From Siphonodentalium dalli (Eukaryota; Mollusca; Scaphopoda; Gadilida; Siphonodentaliidae), in assembly GCA_032622095.1 (NCBI GenBank), contig CP136063.1:119120723-119184722 (forward strand): DNA of 64,000 bases. The letters are read 5' to 3'. The position numbers were made by a program, and so were the translations under genes. The stretch's first letter is position 1, and every line of letters starts with the position of its first letter. The notes under the pieces are model-generated. The model saw only the letters and a program-made list of their open reading frames with translations, was not told where the DNA came from and searched no databases. Shown here in pieces: positions 1 to 11,249 of this stretch.

Positions 1-3000
1 TAAAAACACTACTTTTACCATCAGAAAACAAGTTCAAACTTCTATTTTACTATTTAGTATATATTAGACTAGCATTTTCTGCAATAATCCGTCACCCAAA
101 CATGAAAATGTGAACATAATGCTAGTTTTTCTGTTAAGATTTTCGAAGATTTTCGTTCGGCGGAATGCAGATTTTTCAAGAATGCGGATGTCATCGTCCC
201 GTCGATAAAAACACTACTTTTATCAGCAGAAAACAAGTTCAAACTTCTATTTTACTATTTAGTATATATTAGACTAGCATTTTCTGCAAAAATCAGTCAC
301 CCAAACATGAAAATGTGAACATAATGCTAGTTTTCTGTTAAGATTTTCGAAGATTTTCGTTCGGCGGAATGGAGATTTTTCAAGAATGCGGATGTCATCG
401 TCCCGTCGATAAAAACACTACTTTTACCATCAGAAAACAAGTTCAAACTTCTATTTTACTATTTAGTATATATTAGACTAGCATTTTCTGCAAAAATCCG
501 TCACCCAAACATGAAAATGTGAACATAATGCTAGTTTTTCTGTTAAGATTTTCGACGATTTTCGTTCGGCGGAATGCAGATTTTTCAAGAATGCGGATGT
601 CATCGTCCCGTCGATAAAAACACTACTTTTACCACCAGAAAACAAGTTCAAACTTCTATTTTACTATTTAGTATATATTAGACTATCATTTTCTGCAAAA
701 ATCCGTCACCCGAACATGAAAATGTGAACATAATGCTAGTTTTTCTGTTAAGATTTTCGAAGATTTTCGTTCGGCGGAATGCAGATTTTTCAAGAATGGA
801 GGTGTCATCGTCACGTCGATAAAAACACTACTTTTACCATCAGAAAACAAGTTCAAACTTCTATTTTACTATTTAGTATATATTAGACTAGCATTTTCTG
901 CAAAAATCCGTCACCCAAACATGAAAATGTGAACATAATGCTAGTTTTTCTGTTAAGATTTTCGACGATTTTCGTTCGGCGGAATGCAGATTTTTCAAGA
1001 ATGCGGATGTCATCGTCCCGTCGATAAAAACACTACTTTTACCATCAGAAAACAAGTTCAAACTTCTATTTTACTATTTAGTATATATTAGACTAGCATT
1101 TTCTGCAAAAATCCGTCACCCAAACATGAAAATGTGAACATAATGCTAGTTTTTCTGTTAAGATTTTCGTTCGGCGGAATGGAGATTTTTCAAGAATGCG
1201 GATGTCATCGTCCCGTCGATAAAAACACTACTTTTACCATCAGAAAACAAGTTCAAACTTCTATTTTACTATTTAGTATATATTAGACTATCATTTTCTG
1301 CAAAAATCCGTCACCCAAACATGAAAATGTGAACATAATGCTAGTTTTTCTGTTAAGATTTTCGACGATTTTCGTTCGGCGGAATGCAGATTTTTCAAGA
1401 ATGCGGATGTCATCATCCCGTCGATAAAAACACTACTTTCACCATCAGAAAACAAGTTCAAACTTCTATTTTAATATTTAGTATATATTAGACTAGCATT
1501 TTCTGCAAAAATCCGTCACCCAAACATGAAAATGTGAACATAATGCTAGTTTTTCTGTTAAGATTTTCGACGATTTTCGTTCGGCGGAATGCAGATTTTT
1601 CAAGAATGCGGATGTCATCGTCCCGTCGATAAAAACACTACTTTTACCATCAGAAAACAAGTTCAAACTTCTATTTTACTATTTAGTATATATTAGACTA
1701 GCATTTTCTGCAAAAATCCGTCACCCAAACATGAAAATGTGAACATAATGCTAGTTTTTCTGTTAAGATTTTCGTTCGGCGGAATGGAGATTTTTCAAGA
1801 ATGCGGATGTCATCGTCCCGTCGATAAAAACACTACTTTTACCATCAGAAAACAAGTTCAAACTTCTATTTTACTATTTAGTATATATTAGACTTTCATT
1901 TTCTGCAAAAATCCGTCACCCAAACATGAAAATGTGAACATAATGCTAGTTTTTCTGTTAAGATTTTCGACGATTTTCGTTCGGCGGAATGCAGATTTTT
2001 CAAGAATGCGGATGTCATCGTCCCGTCGATAAAAACACTACTTTTACCATCAGAAAACAAGTTCAAACTTCTATTTTACTATTTAGTATATATTAGCTAG
2101 CATTTTCTGCAAAAATCCGTCACCCAAACATGAAAATGTGAACATAATGCTAGTTTTTCTGTTAAGATTTTCGACGATTTTCGTTCGGCGGAATGCAGAT
2201 TTTTCAAGAATGCGGATGTCATCGTCCCGTCGATAAAAACACTACTTTTACCATCAGAAAAACAAGTTCAACCTTCTATTTTACTATTTAGTATATATTA
2301 GACTATCATTTTCTGCAATAATCCGTCACCCAAACATGAAAATGTGAACATAATGCTAGTTTTTCTGTTAAGATTTTCGAAGATTTTCGTTCGGCGGAAT
2401 GCAGATTTTTCAAGAATGGAGGTGTCATCGTCCCGTCGATAAAAACACTACTTTTACCATCAGAAAACAAGTTCAAACTTCTATTTTACTATTTAGTATA
2501 TATTAGACTAGCATTTTCTGCAATAATCCGTCACCCAAACATGAAAATGTGAACATAATGCTAGTTTTTCTGTTAAGATATTCGAAGATTTTCGTTCGGC
2601 GGAATGGAGATTTTTCAAGAATGCGGATGTCATCGTCCCGTCGATAAAAACACTACTTTTACCATCAGAAAACAAGTTCAAACTTCTATTTTACTATTTA
2701 GTATATATTAGACTAGCATTTTCTGCAAAAATCCGTCACCCAAACATGAAAATGTGAACATAATGCTAGTTTTCTGTTAAGATTTTCGAAGATTTTCGTT
2801 CGGCGGAATGCAGATTTTTCAAGAATGGAGGTGTCATCGTCCCTTCGATAAAAACACTACTTTTATCAGCAGAAAACAAGTTCAAACTTCTATTTTACTA
2901 TTTAGTATATATTAGACCAGCATTTTCTGCAAAAATCCGTCACCCAAACATGAAAATGTGAACATAATGCTAGTTTTTCTGTTAAGATTTTCGAAGATTT

Positions 3001-6000
3001 TCGTTCGGCGGAATGCACATTTTTCAAGAATGGAGATGTCATCGTCCCGTCGATAAAAACACTACTTTTTCCATCAGAAAACAAGTTCAAACTTCTATTT
3101 TACTATTTAGTATATATTAGACTAGCATTTTCTGCAAAAATCCGTCACCCAAACATGAAAATGTGAACATAATGCTAGTTTTTCTGTTAAGATTTTCGAC
3201 GATTTTCGTTCGGCGGAATGCAGATTTTTCAAGAATGCGGATGTCATCGTCCCGTCGATAAAAACACTACTTTTACCATCAGAAAACAAGTTCAAACTTC
3301 TATTTTTCTATTTAGTATATATTAGACTAGCATTTTCTGCAAAAATCCGTCACCCAAACATGAAAATGTGAACATAATGCTAGTTTTTCTGTTAAGATTT
3401 TCGACGATTTTCGTTCGGCGGAATGCAGATTTTTCAAGAATGCGGATGTCATCGTCCCGTCGATAAACCACTACTTTTACCATCAGAAAACAAGTTCAAA
3501 CTTCTATTTTACTATTTAGTATATATTAGACTAGCATTTTCTGCAAAAATCCGTCACCCAAACATGAAAATGTGAACATAATGCTAGTTTTCTGTTAAGA
3601 TTTTCGAAGATTTTCGTTCGGCGGAAAAGCAGATTTTTCAAGAATGGAGGTGTCATCGTCCCGTCGATAAAAACACTACTTTTATCAGCAGAAAACAAGT
3701 TCAAACTTCTATTTTACTATTTAGTATATATTAGACTAGCATTTTCTGCAAAAATCCGTCACCCAAACATGAAAATGTGAACATAATGCTAGTTTTTCTG
3801 TTAAGATTTTCGAAGATTTTCGTTCGGCGGAATGCACATTTTTCAAGAATGGAGATGTCATCGTCCCGTCGATAAAAACACTACTTTTACCATCAGAAAA
3901 CAAGTTCAAACTTCTATTTTACTATTTAGTATATATTAGACTAGCATTTTCTGCAAAAATCAGTCACCCAAACATGAAAATGTGAACATAATGCTAGTTT
4001 TTCTGTTAAGATTTTCGACGATTTTCGTTCGGCGGAATGCAGATTTTTCAAGAATGCGGATGTCATCGTCCCGTCGATAAAAACACTACTTTTACCATCA
4101 GAAAACAAGTTCAAACTTCTATTTTACTATTTAGTATATATTAGACTAGCATTTTCTGCAAAAATCCGTCACCCAAACATGAAAATGTGAACATAATGCT
4201 ACTTTTTCTGTTAAGATTTTCTAAGATTTTCGTTCGGCGGAATGCAGATTTTTCAAGAATGCGGATGTCATCGTCCCGTCGATAAAAACACTACTTTTAT
4301 CAGCAGAAAACAAGTTCAAACTTCTATTTTACTATTTAGTATATATTAGATTAGCATTTTCTGCAATAATCCGTCACCCAAACATGAAAATGTGAACATA
4401 ATGCTAGTTTTTCTGTTAAGATTTTCGAAGATTTTCGTTCGGCGGAATGGAGATTTTTCAAGAATGCGGATGTCATCGTCCCGTCGATAAAAACACTACT
4501 TTTACCATCAGAAAACAAGTTCAAACTTCTATTTTACTATTTAGTATATATTAGACTATCATTTTCTACAAAAATCCGTCACCCAAACATGAAAATGTGA
4601 ACATAATGCTAGTTTTTCTGTTAAGATTTTCGACGATTTTCGTTCGGCAGAATGCAGATTTTTCAAGAATGGAGGTGTCATCGTCCCGTCGATAAAAACA
4701 CTACTTTTACCATCAGAAAACAAGTTCAAACTTCTATTTTACTATTTAGTATATATTAGACTAGCATTTTCTGCAAAAATCCGTCACCCAAACATGAAAA
4801 TGTGAACATAATGCTAGTTTTTCTGTTAAGATTTTCGAAGATTTTCGTTCGGCGGAATGCACATTTTTCAAGAATGGAGGTGTCATCGTCCCGTCGATAA
4901 AAACACTACTTTTACCATCAGAAAACAAGTTCAAACTTCTATTTTACTATTTAGTATATATTAGACTAGCATTTTCTGCAAAAATCCGTCACCCAAACAT
5001 GAAAATGTGAACATAATGCTAGTTTTTCTGTTAAGATTTTCGAAGATTTTCGTTCGGCGGAATGCAGATTTTTCAAGAATGGAGGTGTCATCGTCCCGTC
5101 GATAAAAACACTACTTTTACCATCAGAAAACAAGTTCAAACTTCTATTTTACTATTTAGTATATATTAGATTAGCATTTTCTGCAATAATCCGTCACCCA
5201 AACATGAAAATGTGAACATAATGCTAGTTTTTCTGTTAAGATTTTCGAAGATTTTCGTTCGGCGGAATGGAGATTTTTCAAGAATGCGGATGTCATCGTC
5301 CCGTCGATAAAAACACTACTTTTACCATCAGAAAACAAGTTCAAACTTCTATTTTACTATTTAGTATATATTAGACTATCATTTTCTGCAAAAATCCGTC
5401 ACCCAAACATGAAAATGTGAACATAATGCTAGTTTTTCTGTTAAGATTTTCGACGATTTTCGTTCGGCAGAATGCAGATTTTTCAAGAATGGAGGTGTCA
5501 TCGTCCCGTCGATAAAAACACTACTTTTACCATCAGAAAACAAGTTCAAACTTCTATTTTACTATTTAGTATATATTAGACTAGCATTTTCTGCAAAAAT
5601 CCGTCACCCAAACATGAAAATGTGAACATAATGCTAGTTTTTCTGTTAAGATTTTCGAAGATTTTCGTTCGGCGGAATGCACATTTTTCAAGAATGGAGG
5701 TGTCATCGTCCCGTCGATAAAAACACTACTTTTACCATCAGAAAACAAGTTCAAACTTCTATTTTACTATTTAGTATATATTAGACTAGCATTTTCTGCA
5801 AAAATCCGTCACCCAAACATGAAAATGAGAACATAATGCTAGTTTTTCTGTTAAGATTTTCGACGATTTTCGTTCGGCGGAATGCAGATTTTTCAAGAAT
5901 GCGGATGTCATCGTCCCGTCGATAAAAACACTACTTTTACCATCAGAAAACAAGTTCAAACTTCTATTTTACTATTTAGTATATATTAGACTAGCATTTT

Positions 6001-6240
6001 CTGCAAAAATCCGTCACCCAAACATGAAAATGTGAACATAATGCTAGTTTTTCTGTTAAGATTTTCGAAGATTTTCGTTCGGCGGAATGGAGATTTTTCA
6101 AGAATGCGGATGTCATCGTCCCGTCGATAAAAACACTACTTTTATCAGCAGAAAACAAGTTCAAACTTCTATTTTACTATTTAGTATATATTAGACAAAC
6201 ATTTTCTGCAATAATCCGTCACCCAAACATGAAAATGTAA
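1..6240. repeat. Satellite array, ~205-bp monomer, 30 full copies plus a partial
   Basis: The phrase TAAAAACACTACTTTTA recurs at 1, 205, 410, 615, 820, 1025, 1220 and so on to 6128, giving 30 head-to-tail monomers and a partial one that fades near 6240. Most are 205 bp. Two (1025 and 1630) are 195 bp because they lack the same 10 bp. Monomers differ by few substitutions, so the array looks recently homogenised. Each monomer carries an internal dyad, ACTAGCATT and AATGCTAGT, about 40 bp apart. No open frame runs through the monomers. The left edge is cut by the window, so true array length is unknown. Function (centromeric, subtelomeric or neutral) cannot be told from sequence. Confidence 0.97.
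4283..5922. repeat. Higher-order repeat of four monomers (820 bp) inside the satellite
   Basis: Variant monomers recur in the same order 820 bp apart. Monomers with the rare TTAGATTAGC variant start at 4283 and 5103. Each is followed by one with GACTATC plus CGGCAG, then by one with AATGCACAT. 820 is exactly four times 205. This indicates block amplification of a four-monomer unit. A similar three-monomer pattern marks 1025-1629 and 1630-2233. Confidence 0.75.
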
Positions 6241-6956
6241 ACGAAATATGACTTTTAGTGTTTAGATTATCGTCCCAGAAGTGATAAATTTCCCTAATTT
6301 CGACGCTTCGTTATTCGAACGCTCACCGTTCAGCATACGCTCAATTTTATCGGGAAAACATCACATTCGTATAGAGTAGATACCAATAAACAAGTTGAGA
6401 CCATGTTTGTGCCTCTAAACTCTTTCATTTCCGAATAAAATGACTTTTAAATATTCGTTCCGTCCCGTCCCGTCTTTTAGACAAATCGTTCCGTCCCGTC
6501 CCGGAAAAGCGTCCCGTCCCGTCTTTTAGTAGATCCCCATCTGTACACATCTGAATATACCAGAACATATCTTTAAAGTACCTGAACATTGAAGCATTGC
6601 ATATCGCCAAAACATATTGATTATCCCCATTTCCATAGATGTTCCCAGATAACGATTACACAGATAAAGTTTCCGATCGGCCGGCACAACCATACTTGGT
6701 ATGCACTCTATTGCTATTCAAGCAATCTTTATTCTCTCGTTCACTTTACTCAACTGCTCTTCTGTTCTACTATGTTCTCTTCCCCCTACTTACTCACCCC
6801 CACCTAGCAAACAGACTGGGTTGAAAACAATTTTAAAACACACCAATGATATATATACATTTATATATGGTGCCAGAATATGCTCTATTTATATGTTTGT
6901 TACTATGCACCGAGGATGCCCAAAGCAGAACTGTTCTCATGATTTTGACATGACTT
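6241..6956. other. Unique-looking spacer between satellite and retrotransposon
   Basis: The satellite decays at about 6240. Apart from the short CGTCCC microrepeat inside it, this stretch shows only short open frames without recognisable products. Its 3' part may include the 5' untranslated region of the retrotransposon that follows, but I cannot place the element's 5' end. Confidence 0.5.
6456..6529. repeat. Degenerate CGTCCCGTCC microrepeat
   Basis: Three close copies of CGTTCCGTCCCGTC-type sequence, two of them followed by CTTTTAG, lie in 74 bp. The satellite monomer also contains ATCGTCCCGTCGAT, so a common origin is possible but not shown. Confidence 0.6.
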
Positions 6957-9704
6957 TTGATAATGGGTGATACAATGTTACATAGGACAAGAATCGGTGC
7001 ATTTCACTCTCTTGCTGTCAGGCTGTCAGGGAGGGGGCGTCTCTGTGTGAAACAGTCTGAAACATGTCTGTTTTATATCATGATGCGCTTGAATGGTCTG
7101 GATCTTATAACTGCATTAACATTGACACTGTTGGTTTTCATTTTCTTCCCAGTGGAACAATTCAGTGCTCTCGTTTATAACATGGCAGATAAGAAAATAT
7201 ATAATTCTCTAAATTCCGATGATGAAAAGTCGAAACTGAACACTAAACGTGCGATGTCACACACAACAGTATTCCGCATATGCGTGACAATTCTAACAGT
7301 ATTAGCAGTATTTTTGGCACGGGCTCTGTTGATCCTTTCAGGGGATGTTGAGACTAACCCAGGCCCTAATTCAACCCTTGAAACTGAACTAAACAGTCAT
7401 TCGATACTGGTATTGAATACACAGAGCATCAGAAATAAATTAGATATACTTGCAGCAGAAACATCAATTGGCGAGTACGACGTATGTCTATTAACCGAAT
7501 CATGGCTAGATCATTCTATTCCGGACTCAGAAATCCATCTTCCTGGTTACCACGATCCCGCCCGCAAAGACAGGAACGATGGTAGAACGGGAGGGGGTGT
7601 GTGTATTTACGTTCGGGACACTATATCATTCAAAATACGCGAAGACCTCGACAGTGATGAAGTAGAAGCTATCTGGATAGATGTTACAATTAACACAAAA
7701 CGCTGTCTTGTAGGATGTTTCTATCGCCCTCCCAACTCCCCCGCAAGCCAGTGGACGAAAATTAATGATAACATTTTCCTCGCGCGCGATAGCGACCTGG
7801 ATGTCATAATAGGTGGAGATTTCAACGAAAACTACGTACACAGTGGTAATGGCAAGATAAACGGCATATGTAGCGAACGTGGACTGACCCAATTGGTTGT
7901 TGATAAAACGCATTTTACTGAAAACTCCTCATCTATTCTCGACTTGCTCATGACTAGCAACCCCAGCCTTGTTTACCCCCCTTGTGTTCTTGGTAACATA
8001 TTCGACAACATAGTTAGGTATCACTGTCCAGTTGTTGCTCGGATAAAACTTTTGAAACATAAATCTGCTACAACCCACACCAGACGAGTCTGGAACTATA
8101 ATCTGGCTGACTTCGATACCATGAACGAAGACTTCTTGAGCTGGAACTATGACGATAATACACCATTTGAACTATCAACTCATGCAGATAACTTGACTGC
8201 AAAAATTAAGAAGGTATGCAGTGAAAATATCCCCAATAAGATAGTACTGATCCGGAAAGGTAGTCCCCAATGGCTTACGTGTAATGTTCGGAAAATGATG
8301 AGGCAACGAAATCGATTACACAAGATAGCTAAAAAGCGAAACACGCCACAAACATGGGCAAACTTTAGATCTAAACGTAATGAAACTACATCGGCTATTA
8401 GAAAAAGCAAACGTGATTATGACACCAAGAATGAACGTACATTAAATAATCCATCAAATGACCAGTCTTCTTGGTGGAAAACCCTCCAAAAAATAGTATT
8501 TACAACTAGTGATCGATCAATACCCCCCTTGAACATAAACGGCGACTTCCTGATCTCACCAACTGAAAAAGCAAATGCTTTCAATTCCTATTTTTGTAAT
8601 ATTTCATCAGTTGATGACGTCGGGAAACGCCTACCAGTGCTCGATCCTGATAACTCCATATCCACATTAAGCGATATAAAAATAACAGCCCCTGACATTT
8701 ACAAAGCGTTAAAAAGTCTAAAAATATCTAAGTCAAGTGGTCCCGACGGAATAAGCCCGAGGGTTTTGAAAAATTGTGCTTCCTCGCTCTGCGAACCTCT
8801 TGAATTTTATTTTAGAATATTCACCGAAAACAGTTACTACCCACCCCAGTGGAAGCGTTCCCATGTTACACCTATATTCAAGAGCGGTGACCGCAGTCTT
8901 ATATCAAATTACCGACCAATTTCCCTACTAAGCTGCATCTCAAAGGTCTACGAAAAATGTATTTATAAATACCTATGGGAATTTCTTGATGAAAACAATC
9001 TATTTTACCAAGCTGGTTTCATGCGCAATGACTCAACAGTTTTCCAACTTACCGAAATATATGACAATATATGTCGATCACTAGACGACGGAAAAGAGGT
9101 CCGGTGTGTATTCTGTGATATAAGTAAAGCGTTCGATAAAGTCTGGCACCGTGGCCTCTTGAACAAACTGACGAAAATGGGTGTAAATGGAAACCTGCAT
9201 AACTTATTGAAATCGTATCTTGAATGTAGGCATCAACAAGTTGTCATAGACGGCACACACTCGGAATTACAAGATGTAACAGCCGGTGTCCCACAAGGCT
9301 CAGTATTAGGCCCTCTTTTGTTCTTGATTTATATTAATGATATAACCGAAAATATACGGTGTAACATTCGTTTATTTGCTGATGATACCTCACTATTTCT
9401 CACTATCGAAGATCCCACCATGGCCGCAAAACTAATAAATGATGACCTCGAAACTCTCATGTGTTGGGCATCAGAATGGCTTGTAAAATTCAATCCCCTA
9501 AAAACGGAAGCTCTCTTAATCTCCAGGAAAGAAACGCCAGTATATCACCCACGCCTGACCATGGGAGCCGGGACAATTATCGAGGTTGACAGCCATAAAC
9601 ATCTGGGACTTACTTTCGATAACATGGGCTCATGGGGTATCCACATCAGATCTATGCTCGATAAAGCATGGGGTCGTGTAAATTTAGTACGAAAACATAG
9701 ATAG
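6957..9704 (+). CDS. CR1-like non-LTR retrotransposon polyprotein: 2A motif, AP endonuclease, reverse transcriptase
   Basis: 915 codons. The start is uncertain: Met76 and Met100 are alternatives to the first ATG. Residues about 50-65 and 104-128 are hydrophobic, and the second runs straight into a 2A-like motif at 129-137. The AP-type endonuclease spans about 147-365, with a Glu in LTESW (181) and GGDFN (286-290). The usual Ser-Asp-His near its end reads Arg-Tyr-His (354-356), so endonuclease activity is probably lost. Reverse transcriptase follows: SGPDG (594-598), NYRPISLL, the first catalytic Asp in ISKAFDKVWH (727), GVPQGSVLGP (from 777) and the catalytic FADD box (807-810). The family copies its RNA into nicked DNA. 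The frame ends early because of a 4-bp duplication. The tail continues in the +1 frame, so this copy is not fully functional. Confidence 0.93.
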   Translation: MIMGDTMLHRTRIGAFHSLAVRLSGRGRLCVKQSETCLFYIMMRLNGLDLITALTLTLLVFIFFPVEQFSALVYNMADKKIYNSLNSDDEKSKLNTKRAMSHTTVFRICVTILTVLAVFLARALLILSGDVETNPGPNSTLETELNSHSILVLNTQSIRNKLDILAAETSIGEYDVCLLTESWLDHSIPDSEIHLPGYHDPARKDRNDGRTGGGVCIYVRDTISFKIREDLDSDEVEAIWIDVTINTKRCLVGCFYRPPNSPASQWTKINDNIFLARDSDLDVIIGGDFNENYVHSGNGKINGICSERGLTQLVVDKTHFTENSSSILDLLMTSNPSLVYPPCVLGNIFDNIVRYHCPVVARIKLLKHKSATTHTRRVWNYNLADFDTMNEDFLSWNYDDNTPFELSTHADNLTAKIKKVCSENIPNKIVLIRKGSPQWLTCNVRKMMRQRNRLHKIAKKRNTPQTWANFRSKRNETTSAIRKSKRDYDTKNERTLNNPSNDQSSWWKTLQKIVFTTSDRSIPPLNINGDFLISPTEKANAFNSYFCNISSVDDVGKRLPVLDPDNSISTLSDIKITAPDIYKALKSLKISKSSGPDGISPRVLKNCASSLCEPLEFYFRIFTENSYYPPQWKRSHVTPIFKSGDRSLISNYRPISLLSCISKVYEKCIYKYLWEFLDENNLFYQAGFMRNDSTVFQLTEIYDNICRSLDDGKEVRCVFCDISKAFDKVWHRGLLNKLTKMGVNGNLHNLLKSYLECRHQQVVIDGTHSELQDVTAGVPQGSVLGPLLFLIYINDITENIRCNIRLFADDTSLFLTIEDPTMAAKLINDDLETLMCWASEWLVKFNPLKTEALLISRKETPVYHPRLTMGAGTIIEVDSHKHLGLTFDNMGSWGIHIRSMLDKAWGRVNLVRKHR
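7341..7367 (+). other. 2A-like ribosome-skipping motif (GDVETNPGP)
   Basis: The codons read Gly-Asp-Val-Glu-Thr-Asn-Pro-Gly-Pro, matching the D-x-E-x-N-P-G-P consensus of 2A sequences. Skipping would fall between Gly136 and Pro137, releasing the leader from the endonuclease-reverse transcriptase part. A hydrophobic stretch lies directly upstream, as in the 2A-type leaders reported for some animal non-LTR elements. Activity is inferred from the motif alone. Confidence 0.9.
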
Positions 9705-9951
9705 ATATAAACTAAGTAGAGAAACGCTTGAAAAAATACACTACACATTTATCCGACCAATACTGGAATATGCCTCCCCTGTGTGGGATAACTGCCCCGA
9801 TTATCTTAGTGATGACATTGAAAAGGTACAGTACGAAATGGCCCGAATAGTAACAGGTGCAACCATCAGTACGAGTAATACGCGCCTTTTATCAGAAACT
9901 GGATGGGAACTCCTTTCTTCACGTCGTAGAAAACACAAGCTATGCCAATTT
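9700..9951 (+). pseudogene. Frameshifted C-terminal continuation of the CR1-like reverse transcriptase
   Basis: After the stop at 9702-9704, the +1 frame continues with typical post-catalytic sequence: KLSRETLEKI, FIRPILEYASPVWD, then RRRKHKLCQFFKM. The break lies at CATAGATAGATAT, where a GATA unit is doubled. One unit fewer would keep the frame, so a 4-bp tandem duplication is the simplest cause. Homology stops near 9951, where the inverted duplication begins to fold back. The expected last part of the protein is absent. Confidence 0.85.
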
Positions 9952-10035
9952 TTTAAGATGATAAATTGGCATAGCTTGTGTTTTCTACGACGTGAAGAAA
10001 GGAGTTCCCATCCAGTTTCTGATAAAAGGCGCGTA
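9879..10035. repeat. Perfect 73-bp inverted duplication with 11-bp spacer
   Basis: 9879-9951 and 9963-10035 are exact reverse complements, separated by 11 bp (9952-9962). The left arm is the end of the retrotransposon coding sequence and the right arm is the same sequence turned back. The right arm ends at GCGTAACTCT, which resembles the start of the dispersed repeat that follows. This could be a template switch during insertion or repair, or a hairpin assembly artefact. Confidence 0.97.
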
Positions 10036-10265
10036 ACTCTAGATTGTATGAGCTATTCAGAATGATGTCACACAACGAAAACAGTATAATGGACGAGCGA
10101 TAACTCTTGATTGTGTAATCTATACAAAATCGTTTCAATAAAGTTGCAAATTTTCGTTATGAAAGAGCAGTAACTCCATCATTAGATGTAAAACTGCAAA
10201 CCGCGATGCAGGAGCGATAACTCTAAATAGTGTGATCCGTTCATAAGTGGACGTTGTGCTTGTGG
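10031..10265 (+). repeat. Dispersed repeat with GCGATAACTCT submotifs, copy 1
   Basis: Closely matches 18905-19165 over about 230 bp, including ATGATGTCACACAACG and AAATCGTTTCAATAAA. Inside, the phrase GCGATAACTCT followed by ATTGTGTGATCTATTC recurs three to four times in degenerate form, with a related CAGTAACTCC. No coding content. The element type is unknown. Confidence 0.85.
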
Positions 10266-10678
10266 CTTTAAATCCCGCTGTCATCGACATAATTAAGTGT
10301 AGTAGATTAATTATTCCATCCAGCATATATAATACAAGAAAACTAAAATGCATGCATCAGGTCGGCCGTGACCTATCTACCATAGAATTGTTGTAGCTAT
10401 CGATTATACATTTTGGAACACCTGTCTGTATGTATGTGTGTATGCATGAATGCATGTGTGTATGTGTTATAGACTCTAACACTGCTCGACTGATCCGACT
10501 CGGATTTGGTATTTAACGTGTCAACTTGACCTCGCTCATAGGCATGTTTCTGGACCTTGACCGATCCGACTAAAAATTTGTGTGTAGGACTACTTCGATC
10601 CCGGGAGCAATATTGACGGGTCCAATTTCACGTGGGACCATGTTCTCGAACGTGCTGATGTAGGCATGTTTCTGGACT

Positions 10679-11050
10679 ATTTGGACGGGTCAAATCTTGA
10701 TCCCGACCTGACTTTGACATTCAAAAAGATCAATTCAAGGTCAAATCTGGTAAAACGAAGTATTTCAACGAAATATAATACCTACTGTTACTTTTGTCCC
10801 AGGAGTGTTCCGGGTGGGTCAAATTATGACCCTGACCTGATCTTGACATTCAAAATTGTCAATTCAAGGTCAAATCGTATAAAGCCGGGCGGATTTCGAC
10901 GGGTACTTTTGTCGTGACTTTTGTCCGGGGAGTGTTTTGGACGGGTCAAATCGTGACCCGACATGACGTTCACCTTTAAAATGGTCAATTCAAGGTTAAA
11001 TCGCGCAATTCTCCGAAAATCAGAGGGGAACATCCCGGACGAAGTAGGGT
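10679..11050 (+). repeat. GGGTCAAATC tandem block in unit A
   Basis: Three degenerate units of about 125 bp each read GGACGGGTCAAATC, then TGACCC, then TTGACATTCAAAA, then GTCAATTCAAGGT. The block ends in a Helentron-like terminus, CGGACGAAGTAGGGTCC then ACCAGCTA. It recurs in unit B. Confidence 0.8.
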
Positions 11051-11249
11051 CCACCAGCTACTATTATATATTTCTAGATTTAGTTACAAACTAAATACCT
11101 GTATATTGTACAAAGAAATGTTTGACAAATATATCTGTATCAATATTACCATACGGGTCATTAAAATAGATACGACGAAACAAATTTTGAAGGGTGCATG
11201 GTATCAGGTAAATTTTTATATTTCAAATGATGACAGGAATGCGGAAAGT

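Noticed and set aside
1-6240. Regularly spaced repeats as a CRISPR array
   Set aside because: Monomers are contiguous and homogeneous over the full 205 bp, with no unique spacers.
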